In this document: positions 18,195 to 26,305 of the stretch, one piece after another
Numbering within the stretch: the first letter of the stretch is position 1
Layout of the letters: the number at the start of each line of letters is the position of its first letter
NCBI RefSeq assembly: GCF_014656435.1
Contig: NZ_BNCK01000001.1
Span: 668,631-732,630 of the forward strand
Direction: 5' to 3'
DNA length: 64,000 nucleotides
Origin: Thalassotalea marina
Lineage (GTDB): Bacteria > Pseudomonadota > Gammaproteobacteria > Enterobacterales > Alteromonadaceae
Made by a program: the position numbers and the translations under genes
The notes under the pieces: generated by a model
What the model was told of the DNA's origin: nothing
Database searches by the model: none
The model's input: only the letters and a program-made list of their open reading frames with translations

Positions 18195-18389
18195 TTAGTT
18201 TTCGTTTGATTTATTTGCTTCTAGGCGACCGAGAGCAATGCCAATTGTCATGCCTATGATGATAGTCAACATCATTGCAGGAAGATTTAAATCTAGTAAC
18301 ATTCCAATAGATGATCCTATCCAAGTGCCTCCCCCCCCCAAAAAAAACAACTTGGGGTTTAGGATCGCGCTTTTTTTGTCTTTTAGCAT
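18195..18389 (-). CDS. Small membrane protein with a homopolymeric tract
   Basis: Open frame of 64 codons starting 6 bases after the PilZ-type gene, so probably in the same operon. The product has two hydrophobic stretches joined by a short loop (about residues 14-32 and 36-54) and a charged tail. The coding strand holds T8 directly followed by G9 (plus-strand positions 18331-18347), encoding L-F-F-L-G-G-G-G. Such a tract is prone to slippage, so the reading frame could vary between cells, or the tract length could be a sequencing error. I do not recognise a family. Confidence 0.5.
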   Translation of the reverse strand: MLKDKKSAILNPKLFFLGGGGTWIGSSIGMLLDLNLPAMMLTIIIGMTIGIALGRLEANKSNEN

Positions 18390-18395
18390 TTTCTC

Positions 18396-19019
18396 TTAAT
18401 CATTAGTTTTATGTTGGCGCCTTTCCTCGGCCAACTTTTTAAGTTGTTTTGACTGTTTGTGCAAACTGGCTCGCACTAATAAATCACGGTCTTCATCTTG
18501 GATATAGTGATAGATAACTTGGTAGGTGAATAGGTCACCTTCTGGTAAAGAGGAGTCAGCGTGATTGACCGTAATCACTTCACCGTAACAGAAAATAGCG
18601 CAGTTATCTGCGGGGATAAATATTTTAGCTTCGAGCATGTCACCTACTGAAAATTCAGTGTTGCTTTCAAAGCTAAAACCACCACCACCAAAGCTTTTGC
18701 CTTGATGCCTATTTTCTTTTTGATTTTCTTGCTGCACGATATAACTCATCATTAAGTCAATTTTTTGAGCTTGAAAGTTGAGGTAATCAACAAGTTGGCC
18801 TGCAATTCCGCTAAGTGCCTGTATAGGTTTTAATGCCGATTGATCAATTGTTGCAATCTCAGAAGCCATTTTAAAAGGCGCAGGTATGCAATCTACAAAT
18901 GTTTGGTAGCTGCCAATGTGCTGTGGATCTAACAGGGTTACGTTGACAGTAAAGTCATCGTCAATAGAAAAAAACTCATTAAATTGAGCAAGTTTGTCAG
19001 TTAAATCTGATCCAGTCAT
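18396..19019 (-). CDS. PilZ-like domain protein (putative c-di-GMP effector)
   Basis: Protein of 207 residues without signal peptide. The N-terminal half is helical. From about residue 105 there is a beta-rich domain with the block S-F-G-G-G-G-F-S-F followed by a stretch of alternating hydrophobic strands. It ends with Q-D-E-D-R-D-L-L-V-R-A-S-L-H-K-Q and a basic tail. This pattern resembles PilZ-type c-di-GMP receptors of Alteromonadales, although the canonical RxxxR motif is not obvious, so nucleotide binding is uncertain. A small membrane protein follows 6 bases downstream. Confidence 0.6.
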   Translation of the reverse strand: MTGSDLTDKLAQFNEFFSIDDDFTVNVTLLDPQHIGSYQTFVDCIPAPFKMASEIATIDQSALKPIQALSGIAGQLVDYLNFQAQKIDLMMSYIVQQENQKENRHQGKSFGGGGFSFESNTEFSVGDMLEAKIFIPADNCAIFCYGEVITVNHADSSLPEGDLFTYQVIYHYIQDEDRDLLVRASLHKQSKQLKKLAEERRQHKTND

Positions 19020-19090
19020 ATTAAATTAGAGCTATGGTTAGTTATTTGATTATGAAAGAAAGTTTGCAACTTAACAATGCCTAACAGTGA

Positions 19091-19693
19091 CTAATCAACT
19101 GCTTGTTGTAACATCATTTCAATTGCACATTCACACATTTCATCAATACTTGATTGTTCGGTATAAATTCCATCAATAGTCAGCTTGGCGATGCCATGTA
19201 AAGTGCCCCATATGACCTGTGATAAACGTAGTGGTGAGTGACTTTTAGGCAGTAACGCCTGTTGTTGCCACTGTTTTACCACGCTTACCTGATTGTCAAA
19301 GGTGGGAAATGCAGCTGCTTTTAGAGCTTCTGTCGCTTGTTGCTCCTGCCAAACCACTTGACCAAACATTAAGTTATACAGGTGTGGGTTTTGTGTGGCA
19401 AATGCCAAATATCGATAAACAAAATCTCGATATTGTGCTTTTTTACTTGCATAAGATGTTGCTTGAATTTGGTTCATTTGTTCTTGCCACAAATGAAAAC
19501 CACTGGCGGCGATATCACACAAAAGAGCGTGTTTATCGGCAAAGTGATGATACGCAGCTGTTCGCGAAACACCGACTCGTTCAGCCAGTTTTCTTAGTGA
19601 TAATGCGTCAACGCCGTTTTCGGTTAGCATTATTTTTGCTGCCTCAAGTAACGCTTGATGTAAATCACCGTGGTGATAGTTTTCCTTTGACAT
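19091..19693 (-). CDS. TetR/AcrR family transcriptional regulator
   Basis: DNA-binding repressor of 200 residues. The N-terminal TetR helix-turn-helix spans about residues 10-55 (SLRKLAERVGVSRTAAYHHF). The C-terminal ligand domain contains the W-G-T-L-H-G motif typical of the WHG/TetR_C_33 subgroup. Its gene starts 9 bases after the ThrE-type exporter gene on the same strand. It may therefore control that operon or itself, but no operator was identified. Confidence 0.9.
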   Translation of the reverse strand: MSKENYHHGDLHQALLEAAKIMLTENGVDALSLRKLAERVGVSRTAAYHHFADKHALLCDIAASGFHLWQEQMNQIQATSYASKKAQYRDFVYRYLAFATQNPHLYNLMFGQVVWQEQQATEALKAAAFPTFDNQVSVVKQWQQQALLPKSHSPLRLSQVIWGTLHGIAKLTIDGIYTEQSSIDEMCECAIEMMLQQAVD

Positions 19694-19702
19694 AGTGCCC
19701 AG

Positions 19703-20932
19703 CTATAACAATTTACGCGGCGTTACAATAACATTGGCAAAGATAAGCCCTGCAACTAACGACATAAATATTAAAAATGCTTGTGAATTTATATCGGTAG
19801 TGTTTGCTAAAATCATTTGCCCTGAAACAGCAATATTTAGCCCCATGTACACCTTACTTCCTGGAACCAGTACAACCATACCTAATGTTTTAACAATACT
19901 TGACGGTAAATTCATAATTCTTGAAAACAAGTTGCCGTAAATACCTAAAGCAAAGGCTCCAACAAAAGCACCTAGTGCTGGGCCTAAGTAACTAGCGCCC
20001 CAAATGCTGGCAGCAAAGGCAACATAACCTGAGATAATGCCCCAAGGAGCGTCTTTGATACGTGCTCTAAATAAAATAACAAGGCTGATTGATAAAGTCG
20101 TTACCGCGGCCCATGACGTCCAATCTGGCATTACACTCGGTTGAACAAACTCCGGTACGCCCCAAAATTTAACCCCTAAAGCCATACCCAAAATTGCGCC
20201 AAAAAACAGCTTAAATAACACCATGATGGCGTCCATGATACGTGCTGTTCCTGAAATTAAATTTCGTTCGGCAAGCTCTGAAAAGCCTAGCGTTAACGCT
20301 AGACCAGGAATAAAGGCAATTACCGCAGACAATACAACCAAGTTTGCGTTAATACTGGGGTCATATTGTGAAATTAACGAGGCAAGTAACGCACAAGTTA
20401 GCGCAGACAAAGGTTCTAGCATTGCAGTAACACGTTTGGAACGTTCGGCCCAAAAGACATAAATACTAACAAGTAAGCCTAAAACGGTTGACCAAAATAC
20501 ATCGTTCCAGCTGGTATGCATTAACATGGCAAATGCACCACTTGACGCACCAAAGGCTAAAAATGTTAAAAATCGACCATAGGGATTGGGTTTGTTAACA
20601 ATCTCATCTAGTCGTTCAATAGCTTCAGATAAAGTACGTTGACCTGAACTTAATTCATCTACAAGTTCATCGGTACGGGCTAACGATCCCAAGTCTATTT
20701 CTCCAGGAGTAACCCTAACCATATGGTTATATTCTTGGTGTTCTTCGTTGTCAGATAAAATAAAGGTTAATGACGTTGGCGTAACGATAAAACTGGCATA
20801 AATGCCCAAAAAGTTAGCTACTGTTTGTAAGTGGGCTTCCATACGATAGGCTGGTGTGCCAAATTTATGCAAAGCCTTTCCTAACCTAATAATAAATCGA
20901 CGTTTATCGTCAAAATCGCTTGAACTAGTCAT
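19703..20932 (-). CDS. Threonine/serine exporter, ThrE family
   Basis: Inner-membrane protein of 409 residues. The soluble N-terminal part contains R-L-G-K-A-L-H-K-F-G-T-P-A-Y-R-M-E, a hallmark of the ThrE/DUF1212 domain. About ten transmembrane segments follow, including F-I-P-G-L-A-L-T-L-G and the C-terminal ThrE_2 half. The family exports threonine and serine by proton antiport. Start chosen at 20932, where GGAAAACGAG precedes the ATG; an ATG at 20956 would add eight residues but has no ribosome-binding sequence. It is followed closely by the TetR gene. Confidence 0.85.
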   Translation of the reverse strand: MTSSSDFDDKRRFIIRLGKALHKFGTPAYRMEAHLQTVANFLGIYASFIVTPTSLTFILSDNEEHQEYNHMVRVTPGEIDLGSLARTDELVDELSSGQRTLSEAIERLDEIVNKPNPYGRFLTFLAFGASSGAFAMLMHTSWNDVFWSTVLGLLVSIYVFWAERSKRVTAMLEPLSALTCALLASLISQYDPSINANLVVLSAVIAFIPGLALTLGFSELAERNLISGTARIMDAIMVLFKLFFGAILGMALGVKFWGVPEFVQPSVMPDWTSWAAVTTLSISLVILFRARIKDAPWGIISGYVAFAASIWGASYLGPALGAFVGAFALGIYGNLFSRIMNLPSSIVKTLGMVVLVPGSKVYMGLNIAVSGQMILANTTDINSQAFLIFMSLVAGLIFANVIVTPRKLL

Positions 20933-21088
20933 CTCGTTTTCCAATGTTAAGGGCATATACCGGTGGTATTACGTTCTTTGCTACTTGGTTAAGTTAAACA
21001 AAAAAGTTCAACAGCCCCTAATAAAATAGCGTTAACTGTTTGATATTTTATGTTAAGTTTTAGATATCGCAAAATAAGTAATTTTATT

Positions 21089-21262
21089 ATGACGCTATTA
21101 ATTATTTTAGGGCTAGTTTTTGCTGGTGTCGCATTGATGGTATTTTTTGGCGAAAGGTACGGAAAACCAATGGATGTAGAGCAGCAAGCTAAATACAGTA
21201 AGTGGATCCGTATTTTAGTTTTTGCGCTCATTTTCGCCGCACTGTTAAAAATGATGTTTTAA
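21089..21262 (+). CDS. Small two-helix membrane protein
   Basis: Product of 57 residues (an in-frame ATG at 21050 would give 70). Two hydrophobic helices (about 1-18 and 38-55) flank a charged loop with G-E-R-Y-G-K-P-M-D-V-E-Q-Q. Neither start has a good ribosome-binding site; I prefer 21089 because it begins directly with the helix. The composition and amphipathic layout look like a real protein, but I recognise no family. Confidence 0.45.
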   Translation: MTLLIILGLVFAGVALMVFFGERYGKPMDVEQQAKYSKWIRILVFALIFAALLKMMF

Positions 21263-21424
21263 GCTCTATTACTTATCTTTAAGCAAAGCTGATGCATTGA
21301 AGGGAATTCGCATAAGTTATGCCCTTTTAACGCTATACTTTGCTTTATCTCAAAGCACTCATTATTTAAAATGGTTATAACTTAGCGACTGTAATTCTGA
21401 TGTTGCGCTAAGCAAGGATCTTAA

Positions 21425-22195
21425 ATGTTCGATATTCCACAATTAAATTTAAAAGAAAAAGTTTCTCAAGAAGAGTGGCAAACCCGTATTGATTTAGCGG
21501 CCTGTTACCGTCTAGTGGCCATGCATGGATGGGATGATCTTATCTATACCCATATCTCTGCGAGAATTCCTGGTACTGAGCATATTTTAATTAATGCCTT
21601 TGGTTTGGCATTTGATGAAATCACCGCGTCTAACTTGGTTAAAATTGACATTCACGGCAACAAAATTGACCCAGATTGTCCATTTGATATTAACCCAGCA
21701 GGTTTCACCATTCATAGTGCTGTTCATGAGGCGCGCCATGAAGATCAATGTGTATTGCATCTGCATACTAACGAAACTATTGCGGTTGCAAGCTTAGAAG
21801 AGGGCTTATTACCGTTAAGTCAGTATGCGATGTTTGCATTGGCGTCAATGAGCTACCATGACTATGAAGGTTTAGCCGTTAACGCGGATGAGAAACAAAG
21901 ATTGCAAGATGATTTAGGCACAGCAAATTTTATGCTACTGCGAAATCACGGCGGTTTAACACTGGGTAAAACCATTGGTGATGCCTTTATGCATATGTAT
22001 GATTTAACTAGAGCATGTCAGGTGCAGTTGCAAATAATGGCTACTGGAATGAAACCAGTTTTAGTTGATCAAAGCATTGTTGATGGCATAAAAGCACAAG
22101 CGAATATTGTTCATACTGGTTTAACTGGCGGGCAAAAATCTTGGCCTGCTATGTTAAGAAAGGTTTATAAACACGATCCATCATTTGCCAGTTAA
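21425..22195 (+). CDS. Class II aldolase/adducin family protein
   Basis: Protein of 256 residues with the zinc-binding class II aldolase fold. The signature histidines are visible as H-L-H-T-N (about residue 117) and R-N-H-G-G (about residue 178), and an N-terminal T-H-I-S-A-R block is present. Members cleave sugar phosphates, or act on related keto-acids and alcohols; the exact substrate cannot be read. It starts a two-gene unit with the enolase-superfamily gene 19 bases downstream, so a step in sugar-acid breakdown is likely (inference). Confidence 0.85.
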   Translation: MFDIPQLNLKEKVSQEEWQTRIDLAACYRLVAMHGWDDLIYTHISARIPGTEHILINAFGLAFDEITASNLVKIDIHGNKIDPDCPFDINPAGFTIHSAVHEARHEDQCVLHLHTNETIAVASLEEGLLPLSQYAMFALASMSYHDYEGLAVNADEKQRLQDDLGTANFMLLRNHGGLTLGKTIGDAFMHMYDLTRACQVQLQIMATGMKPVLVDQSIVDGIKAQANIVHTGLTGGQKSWPAMLRKVYKHDPSFAS

Positions 22196-22214
22196 CCCCA
22201 ATTAAGAGAAAAAA

Positions 22215-23399
22215 ATGAAAGTAACTCACGTTGAAATTTTTGATATCCACTGTCCTGAAAGGCCACCATGGAACCCTGTTTTTATCCGTGTTCATACTGA
22301 CCAAGGCATAACTGGTGTCGGTGAAGCTGGTTTGGCTTACGACTGGGGCCACAGCGCAGCCGCTGCGATGATTAAAGAAATATCTGAAGCTGTATTAATT
22401 GGCTTTAATCCGTTTCAAACTGAGCTACTGTGGTCGCGCATGTTGCGCGAGAGTTTTTGGGGCTTAGGCGGAGGTCCTGTACTTTATGCCGCAATGAGCG
22501 CAATTGATACTGCTCTATGGGATATTAAAGGTAAAGCGTTAGGTGTACCGGTATACCAACTTCTTGGTGGAAAGGTGAATGACAAATTACGTACTTATGC
22601 GAGTCAATTACAGTTTGACTGGGATAAAGAATGTAAAAAGCTGATTGAACCACAAGAGTATGCTGAAGCGGCATTAAAAGCTGTTGCCGAAGGTTATGAT
22701 GCCGTTAAAGTTGATCCAATTGTCTATAACCAAGATGGCAGTTCTTCATTTGATCGCACCAAACTATTTACCAAGCCACAAATGCGTCTATTTGGTGATA
22801 GATTAAGAGCCATAAGAAATGCTGTTGGCGAAGACGTTGATATTATTTTTGAATCTCATTCGTTAATGGGGGCGGCTTCTGCTATTCAAATGGGCGAAAT
22901 CATAGAAGAAGTTGGCTGTATGATGTACGAAGAGCCAGTGAATTACTTAAACTCTAAAGTACATAAAAAAGTATCTGATCGTGTTAATGTGCCAATCGCT
23001 GGTGGTGAGCGTTTGTATCATCGTTGGGATGTTCGCCCTTATTTTGAAGATCAAAGTATCGATGTATTACAGCCAGATGTAGGTTTATGTGGTGGCTTTA
23101 CTGAAGCGAAAAAAGTATGTGATTATGCAGATACTTATGATATTCGCATTCAAGCTCATGTTTGTGGTGGCCCGGTAGCAACGGCGGCGTCACTTCATCT
23201 AGAAACTGCAATTCCTAACTTTTTGATCCATGAGCATCATACTTATGCGATTAAACACTGGAACCGTGAATTATGTATTCAAGATCCACAGCCTAAAAAC
23301 GGCATATTCCAAGTATCAGAAGAGCCAGGCATTGGCATAGAATTAAATGATGAAGTGGTAAAACGTTCACCTCACGTTATCGTCAACGCATTGAAATAA
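22215..23399 (+). CDS. Mandelate racemase/muconate lactonizing enzyme family, sugar-acid dehydratase-like
   Basis: Enolase-superfamily enzyme of 394 residues: an N-terminal capping domain (~1-125) and a (beta/alpha)7-beta barrel. The candidate catalytic and metal residues are K165 in V-K-V-D-P, E213 in F-E-S-H, E239/E240 in Y-E-E-P, E265 in A-G-G-E-R and H315 in Q-A-H-V-C-G-G. This set fits the acid-sugar dehydratase branch, in which a Lys or His abstracts the proton alpha to the carboxylate. The substrate is unknown. It is preceded by the class II aldolase and ends in a terminator. Confidence 0.88.
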   Translation: MKVTHVEIFDIHCPERPPWNPVFIRVHTDQGITGVGEAGLAYDWGHSAAAAMIKEISEAVLIGFNPFQTELLWSRMLRESFWGLGGGPVLYAAMSAIDTALWDIKGKALGVPVYQLLGGKVNDKLRTYASQLQFDWDKECKKLIEPQEYAEAALKAVAEGYDAVKVDPIVYNQDGSSSFDRTKLFTKPQMRLFGDRLRAIRNAVGEDVDIIFESHSLMGAASAIQMGEIIEEVGCMMYEEPVNYLNSKVHKKVSDRVNVPIAGGERLYHRWDVRPYFEDQSIDVLQPDVGLCGGFTEAKKVCDYADTYDIRIQAHVCGGPVATAASLHLETAIPNFLIHEHHTYAIKHWNRELCIQDPQPKNGIFQVSEEPGIGIELNDEVVKRSPHVIVNALK

Positions 23400-23433
23400 C
23401 TTCGATTTAACCATTGTGGCTTCAAAGTTGGTC

Positions 23434-23468
23434 AAACGCCAAATACAATACTGTATTTGGCGTTTTTT
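23434..23468 (+). terminator. Rho-independent terminator after the dehydratase gene
   Basis: Perfect 14-bp stem (23434-23447 with 23452-23465) containing ACGCCAAATACA, with a 4-nt loop and a T-run. Confidence 0.9.
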
Positions 23469-23477
23469 ATTGTGCTG

Positions 23478-23945
23478 CTATTTATTTTTGATGTATTCAA
23501 CGGGAAGCGCTGTGGTGTATTTAATTTCTTCCATGGCAAAACTTGAGCTGATATCGGCAAAGCTTGCTTTATCAATAAGTTTCTTATAAAAGCTGTCGTA
23601 TGCCTTCATGTCTGGTACAACAACTTTTAGCAAGTAATCAACTTCTCCACTCATACGATAAAATTCAATAATTTCAGGAAATTCCTGCGCCACTTGAGCA
23701 AATGACGCTAACCATTGCGGGTTATGTTGATTGGTTTTTACCATAACAAATACGGTTAAAGCGACATTGAGTTTTTCAGGGTCTGCTAGTGCAACACGAC
23801 GGGTGATCACACCCGATTTTTCTAATGCTTGAATTCGTCGCCAGCAAGGTGTGGTTGATAGGCCAATTTTTGCTGCAATTTCACTCACGGCCAGTGTGCT
23901 ATCTTCTTGTAATATTTTTACGATTTTTTGGTCAAACTTATCCAC
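23478..23945 (-). CDS. Lrp/AsnC family transcriptional regulator
   Basis: Regulator of 155 residues with an N-terminal winged helix (L-A-V-S-E-I-A-A-K-I-G-L-S-T-T-P-C-W-R-R-I) and a C-terminal RAM/ligand domain with M-S-G-E-V-D-Y-L-L-K. Lrp-type proteins respond to amino acids or small metabolites. It lies as the last gene of a leftward set with the lactonase-like and SDR genes, and convergent with the dehydratase gene, so it may control the cluster. That role is inferred from position only. Confidence 0.92.
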   Translation of the reverse strand: MDKFDQKIVKILQEDSTLAVSEIAAKIGLSTTPCWRRIQALEKSGVITRRVALADPEKLNVALTVFVMVKTNQHNPQWLASFAQVAQEFPEIIEFYRMSGEVDYLLKVVVPDMKAYDSFYKKLIDKASFADISSSFAMEEIKYTTALPVEYIKNK

Positions 23946-23977
23946 AATATTTCACACATGGTGTTGTAATTGAAAAC

Positions 23978-24835
23978 TTATACTAATTTATACCAGTTTT
24001 TAGCATTTTCATAGCACAGCGAGGAACGTTGTATCTCAGGAAGTAAGTGATAGACACTTTGCCAGTAACCTTGGTAGCTGCAGTTAAATAAACATAGTGG
24101 GAAATTACTGGCCATCATTACTCGGTCTTTGCTCATTACCTCAATACAAGCTTGGGTGGTTTTCAAAATTGTCTGAGCTTGATAATGTCTATCGGTCATT
24201 TCCCAGCCTGAACACTTGATGGCAAGCTTTGGCAACTGTGAGAGTAGTTCAAGTGAGTTGTGCCACAATTGCCATGTGTCATTTGTACTGGTATCAACAA
24301 AGCCCGCGTGGTTGATTATTACTGTTAGTGTTGGAAGGTTTCGTAACAATTGAACAAGGGTATTAACGGCTCTCGTGTCATAGAAAGATATCTGACACTC
24401 AAAGAGTAGTTGCTGCTCAGCCAAAGCCGTTAAGTTTTTGCTGGTATTGTTATCAGATAATATTTCTTGAGCATTGTCATCTAGAATATGACGTACACCA
24501 ATTACAGATTTTCGTTGCTTTAATCGTTTTAATGTTTCGCGAAATTGTATCGTCGATGCCGTTAAATCAATACACGCGATACTTTTAAACGGGCTAACAA
24601 TCGTTGACTCTAACCAATCAATTTCTTTTTCTGGATTTTCATTGTCAAAGCCTGCTTCAATATGAACAAATCCCGCTAATGCAAGCGGTTTATCCAACTT
24701 GATGCTTAGTTCATCAAAGTTTTTGTTAATTAAAGCTTTATCTGGCCAATTTGGTGGATTATTTGGTTTGAGCCAGTGGTATTTTCCTTTGCTTAAATCA
24801 AATAAATGTAAATGTGGGTCGATAATCTTCATCAC
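23978..24835 (-). CDS. Amidohydrolase family protein, L-fuconolactonase-like (COG3618 type)
   Basis: TIM-barrel hydrolase of 285 residues. The N-terminal D-P-H-L-H-L-F-D-L block supplies two strand-1 histidines. Further along are G-V-R-H-I-L, a strand with I-N-H-A-G-F, and near the C-terminus A-S-N-F-P-L-C followed by S-Y-Q-G-Y-W. The family hydrolyses sugar lactones such as L-fucono-1,5-lactone. The usual S-D-x-P motif reads S-N-F-P here, so the position of the expected catalytic Asp carries Asn. The start lies 2 bases after the SDR stop. Lactone hydrolysis after SDR oxidation is the inferred role. Confidence 0.8.
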   Translation of the reverse strand: MMKIIDPHLHLFDLSKGKYHWLKPNNPPNWPDKALINKNFDELSIKLDKPLALAGFVHIEAGFDNENPEKEIDWLESTIVSPFKSIACIDLTASTIQFRETLKRLKQRKSVIGVRHILDDNAQEILSDNNTSKNLTALAEQQLLFECQISFYDTRAVNTLVQLLRNLPTLTVIINHAGFVDTSTNDTWQLWHNSLELLSQLPKLAIKCSGWEMTDRHYQAQTILKTTQACIEVMSKDRVMMASNFPLCLFNCSYQGYWQSVYHLLPEIQRSSLCYENAKNWYKLV

Positions 24836-24837
24836 GT

Positions 24838-25566
24838 TTATTGCGCTGTGTAACCACCGTCGATAACCTGCAGGCTACCGGTGATAAATTTTGCGTCGTC
24901 AGAGGCTAAGAATGCGACTAAAGCTGCTACTTCTTCTGGTTGCCCTAAACGATTAAGAGGCTGTAAAGAAGCTTCTTCGAGATGTACCTCGTCAGCATTT
25001 GCACCTGATCTCTCACAATAATTATTGATGGCGTGATGATAAAGTGGCGTTTCAATGGTGCCAGGACAAACAGCATTCGCTCTAATGTTGTAGCTGGCAA
25101 AATCAAGAGCAGTAGTTTTTGCCATAGAAGCTAAAGCTGCTTTAGATAAGTTGTAGGCAAAAGAGTTTCGTTTGCCAACTAACGCTTGATCAGAAGATAT
25201 TAAAATAATACTGCCATTCTTTTGTTGTTTCATTGTAGGCAACACGGCTTGAATTGCTGAATAGGCACCTTTTACATTGATATCAAATACTCGTTGTAAG
25301 TCGGCTTCAGAGGTATTTTCAATACTGGCGGAGAAGTGTATACCGGCGTTAGATACTAAAGTTGATACTTGATACTTTTTGGCAATGGAAGTAACGATAC
25401 TCTGCACTTGCTGATGGTTGGTAACATCACACTGATAAAACTCACCCATGTCACTGTTTTTTTGATCAAGATTGCAAACATGGTAGCCGCGTTCTAAAAA
25501 TGTTTTTACTATGCTTAGGCCTATACCTGAGCTGCCACCAGTGACGATGCATGTGTGTTTAGTCAT
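24838..25566 (-). CDS. Short-chain dehydrogenase/reductase, sugar dehydrogenase-like
   Basis: NAD(P)-dependent oxidoreductase of 242 residues with the Rossmann glycine motif T-G-G-S-S-G-I-G near the N-terminus, N-A-G, and the catalytic Y-x-x-x-K (YNLSK). The substrate loop C-P-G-T-I-E-T-P and the ending G-S-L-Q-V-I-D-G-G-Y are typical of classical SDRs. Start chosen at 25566, where M-T-K begins the fold; eight residues upstream are less likely. It precedes the lactonase-like gene, suggesting oxidation of an aldose to its lactone (inference). Confidence 0.88.
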   Translation of the reverse strand: MTKHTCIVTGGSSGIGLSIVKTFLERGYHVCNLDQKNSDMGEFYQCDVTNHQQVQSIVTSIAKKYQVSTLVSNAGIHFSASIENTSEADLQRVFDINVKGAYSAIQAVLPTMKQQKNGSIILISSDQALVGKRNSFAYNLSKAALASMAKTTALDFASYNIRANAVCPGTIETPLYHHAINNYCERSGANADEVHLEEASLQPLNRLGQPEEVAALVAFLASDDAKFITGSLQVIDGGYTAQ

Positions 25567-25996
25567 AATATTTTCTTTAATTCTTATCAAAATGAGTAGT
25601 GGTATTAAAACTACTTAGTCTTCGCGAGATGATATATGTATTACCTTAACGCGGACAATAATAGAAGCAACAAATTCAACCAATAAATCGTTTATTTTGT
25701 TTTATTTGATTATTTGTCATGCAAAATATTCAAGCTTTTCTATACTTTGGAAGATACCGCCGTTGTTTTTATATTCATGGAAGGTGTAATAGGCAAGTTA
25801 ACTAAATAGAAATTAAGCAAGTTTAGTTGTTGGTTGAGGAAGAGCTCGCCACAAGGTACTACAAGTTGCAGTGGTGATTGGGATAAATGTTTATCTACGC
25901 TATTGCGTGATTTCTGTTTAATTGATAGGGTTAAGCAAAATAATAATAAAGTTGTAACACTCGATTGCAATATTGCACAGCTGAAAAGGGATTAGC
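25567..25996. other. 430-bp intergenic region between divergent units
   Basis: AT-rich region holding the promoters of the leftward SDR operon and the rightward small membrane protein. An open frame of 76 codons with a TTG start lies on the minus strand (25740-25970), but it shows no ribosome-binding site or recognisable domain, so it is not called. No strong repeat or hairpin was seen. Confidence 0.5.
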
Positions 25997-26305
25997 ATGA
26001 TGCACTATCTGTTTTTATGGAACATACCTACACTACGCGAGCTTAGCGTCGCGGAAAGAAGACGTATTATTAAATCGTCTATCGCGCTGTTTAGAAGAGA
26101 AAAAAGTGTCGATATGCAAGGACGTTATTTTATCATAGCGATACTTGCTTTATTGCCCGCAATTATAATCTTTGTGAACTTTACTTTAACCTTTGCCTTT
26201 GTGATGTTTTTGATCAACAGCGCTATGTTAGAGTGGTTTTTGGCAAAGAGCGAAGCGCCATTTATTCGAGATATTATTGAGACCGAGTTTGAAAGTCTCG
26301 CTTAA
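25997..26305 (+). CDS. Membrane protein of unknown function
   Basis: Product of 102 residues. A basic N-terminal region (A-E-R-R-R-I-I-K, F-R-R-E-K) is followed by one long or two short hydrophobic helices (about 45-80) and an acidic C-terminus. AAAAGGG lies ahead of the two consecutive ATG codons. It is convergent with, and overlaps by four bases, the end of the histidine kinase gene. I do not recognise a family. Confidence 0.6.
   Translation: MMHYLFLWNIPTLRELSVAERRRIIKSSIALFRREKSVDMQGRYFIIAILALLPAIIIFVNFTLTFAFVMFLINSAMLEWFLAKSEAPFIRDIIETEFESLA

Noticed and set aside
18331..18347. C9A8 tract as a simple repeat of no interest
   Set aside because: Kept as a finding because it lies inside a coding frame; as a repeat alone it would be trivial.
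25740..25970. 76-codon minus-strand frame with TTG start
   Set aside because: No ribosome-binding site, no recognisable domain, low-complexity composition, in an AT-rich promoter region.
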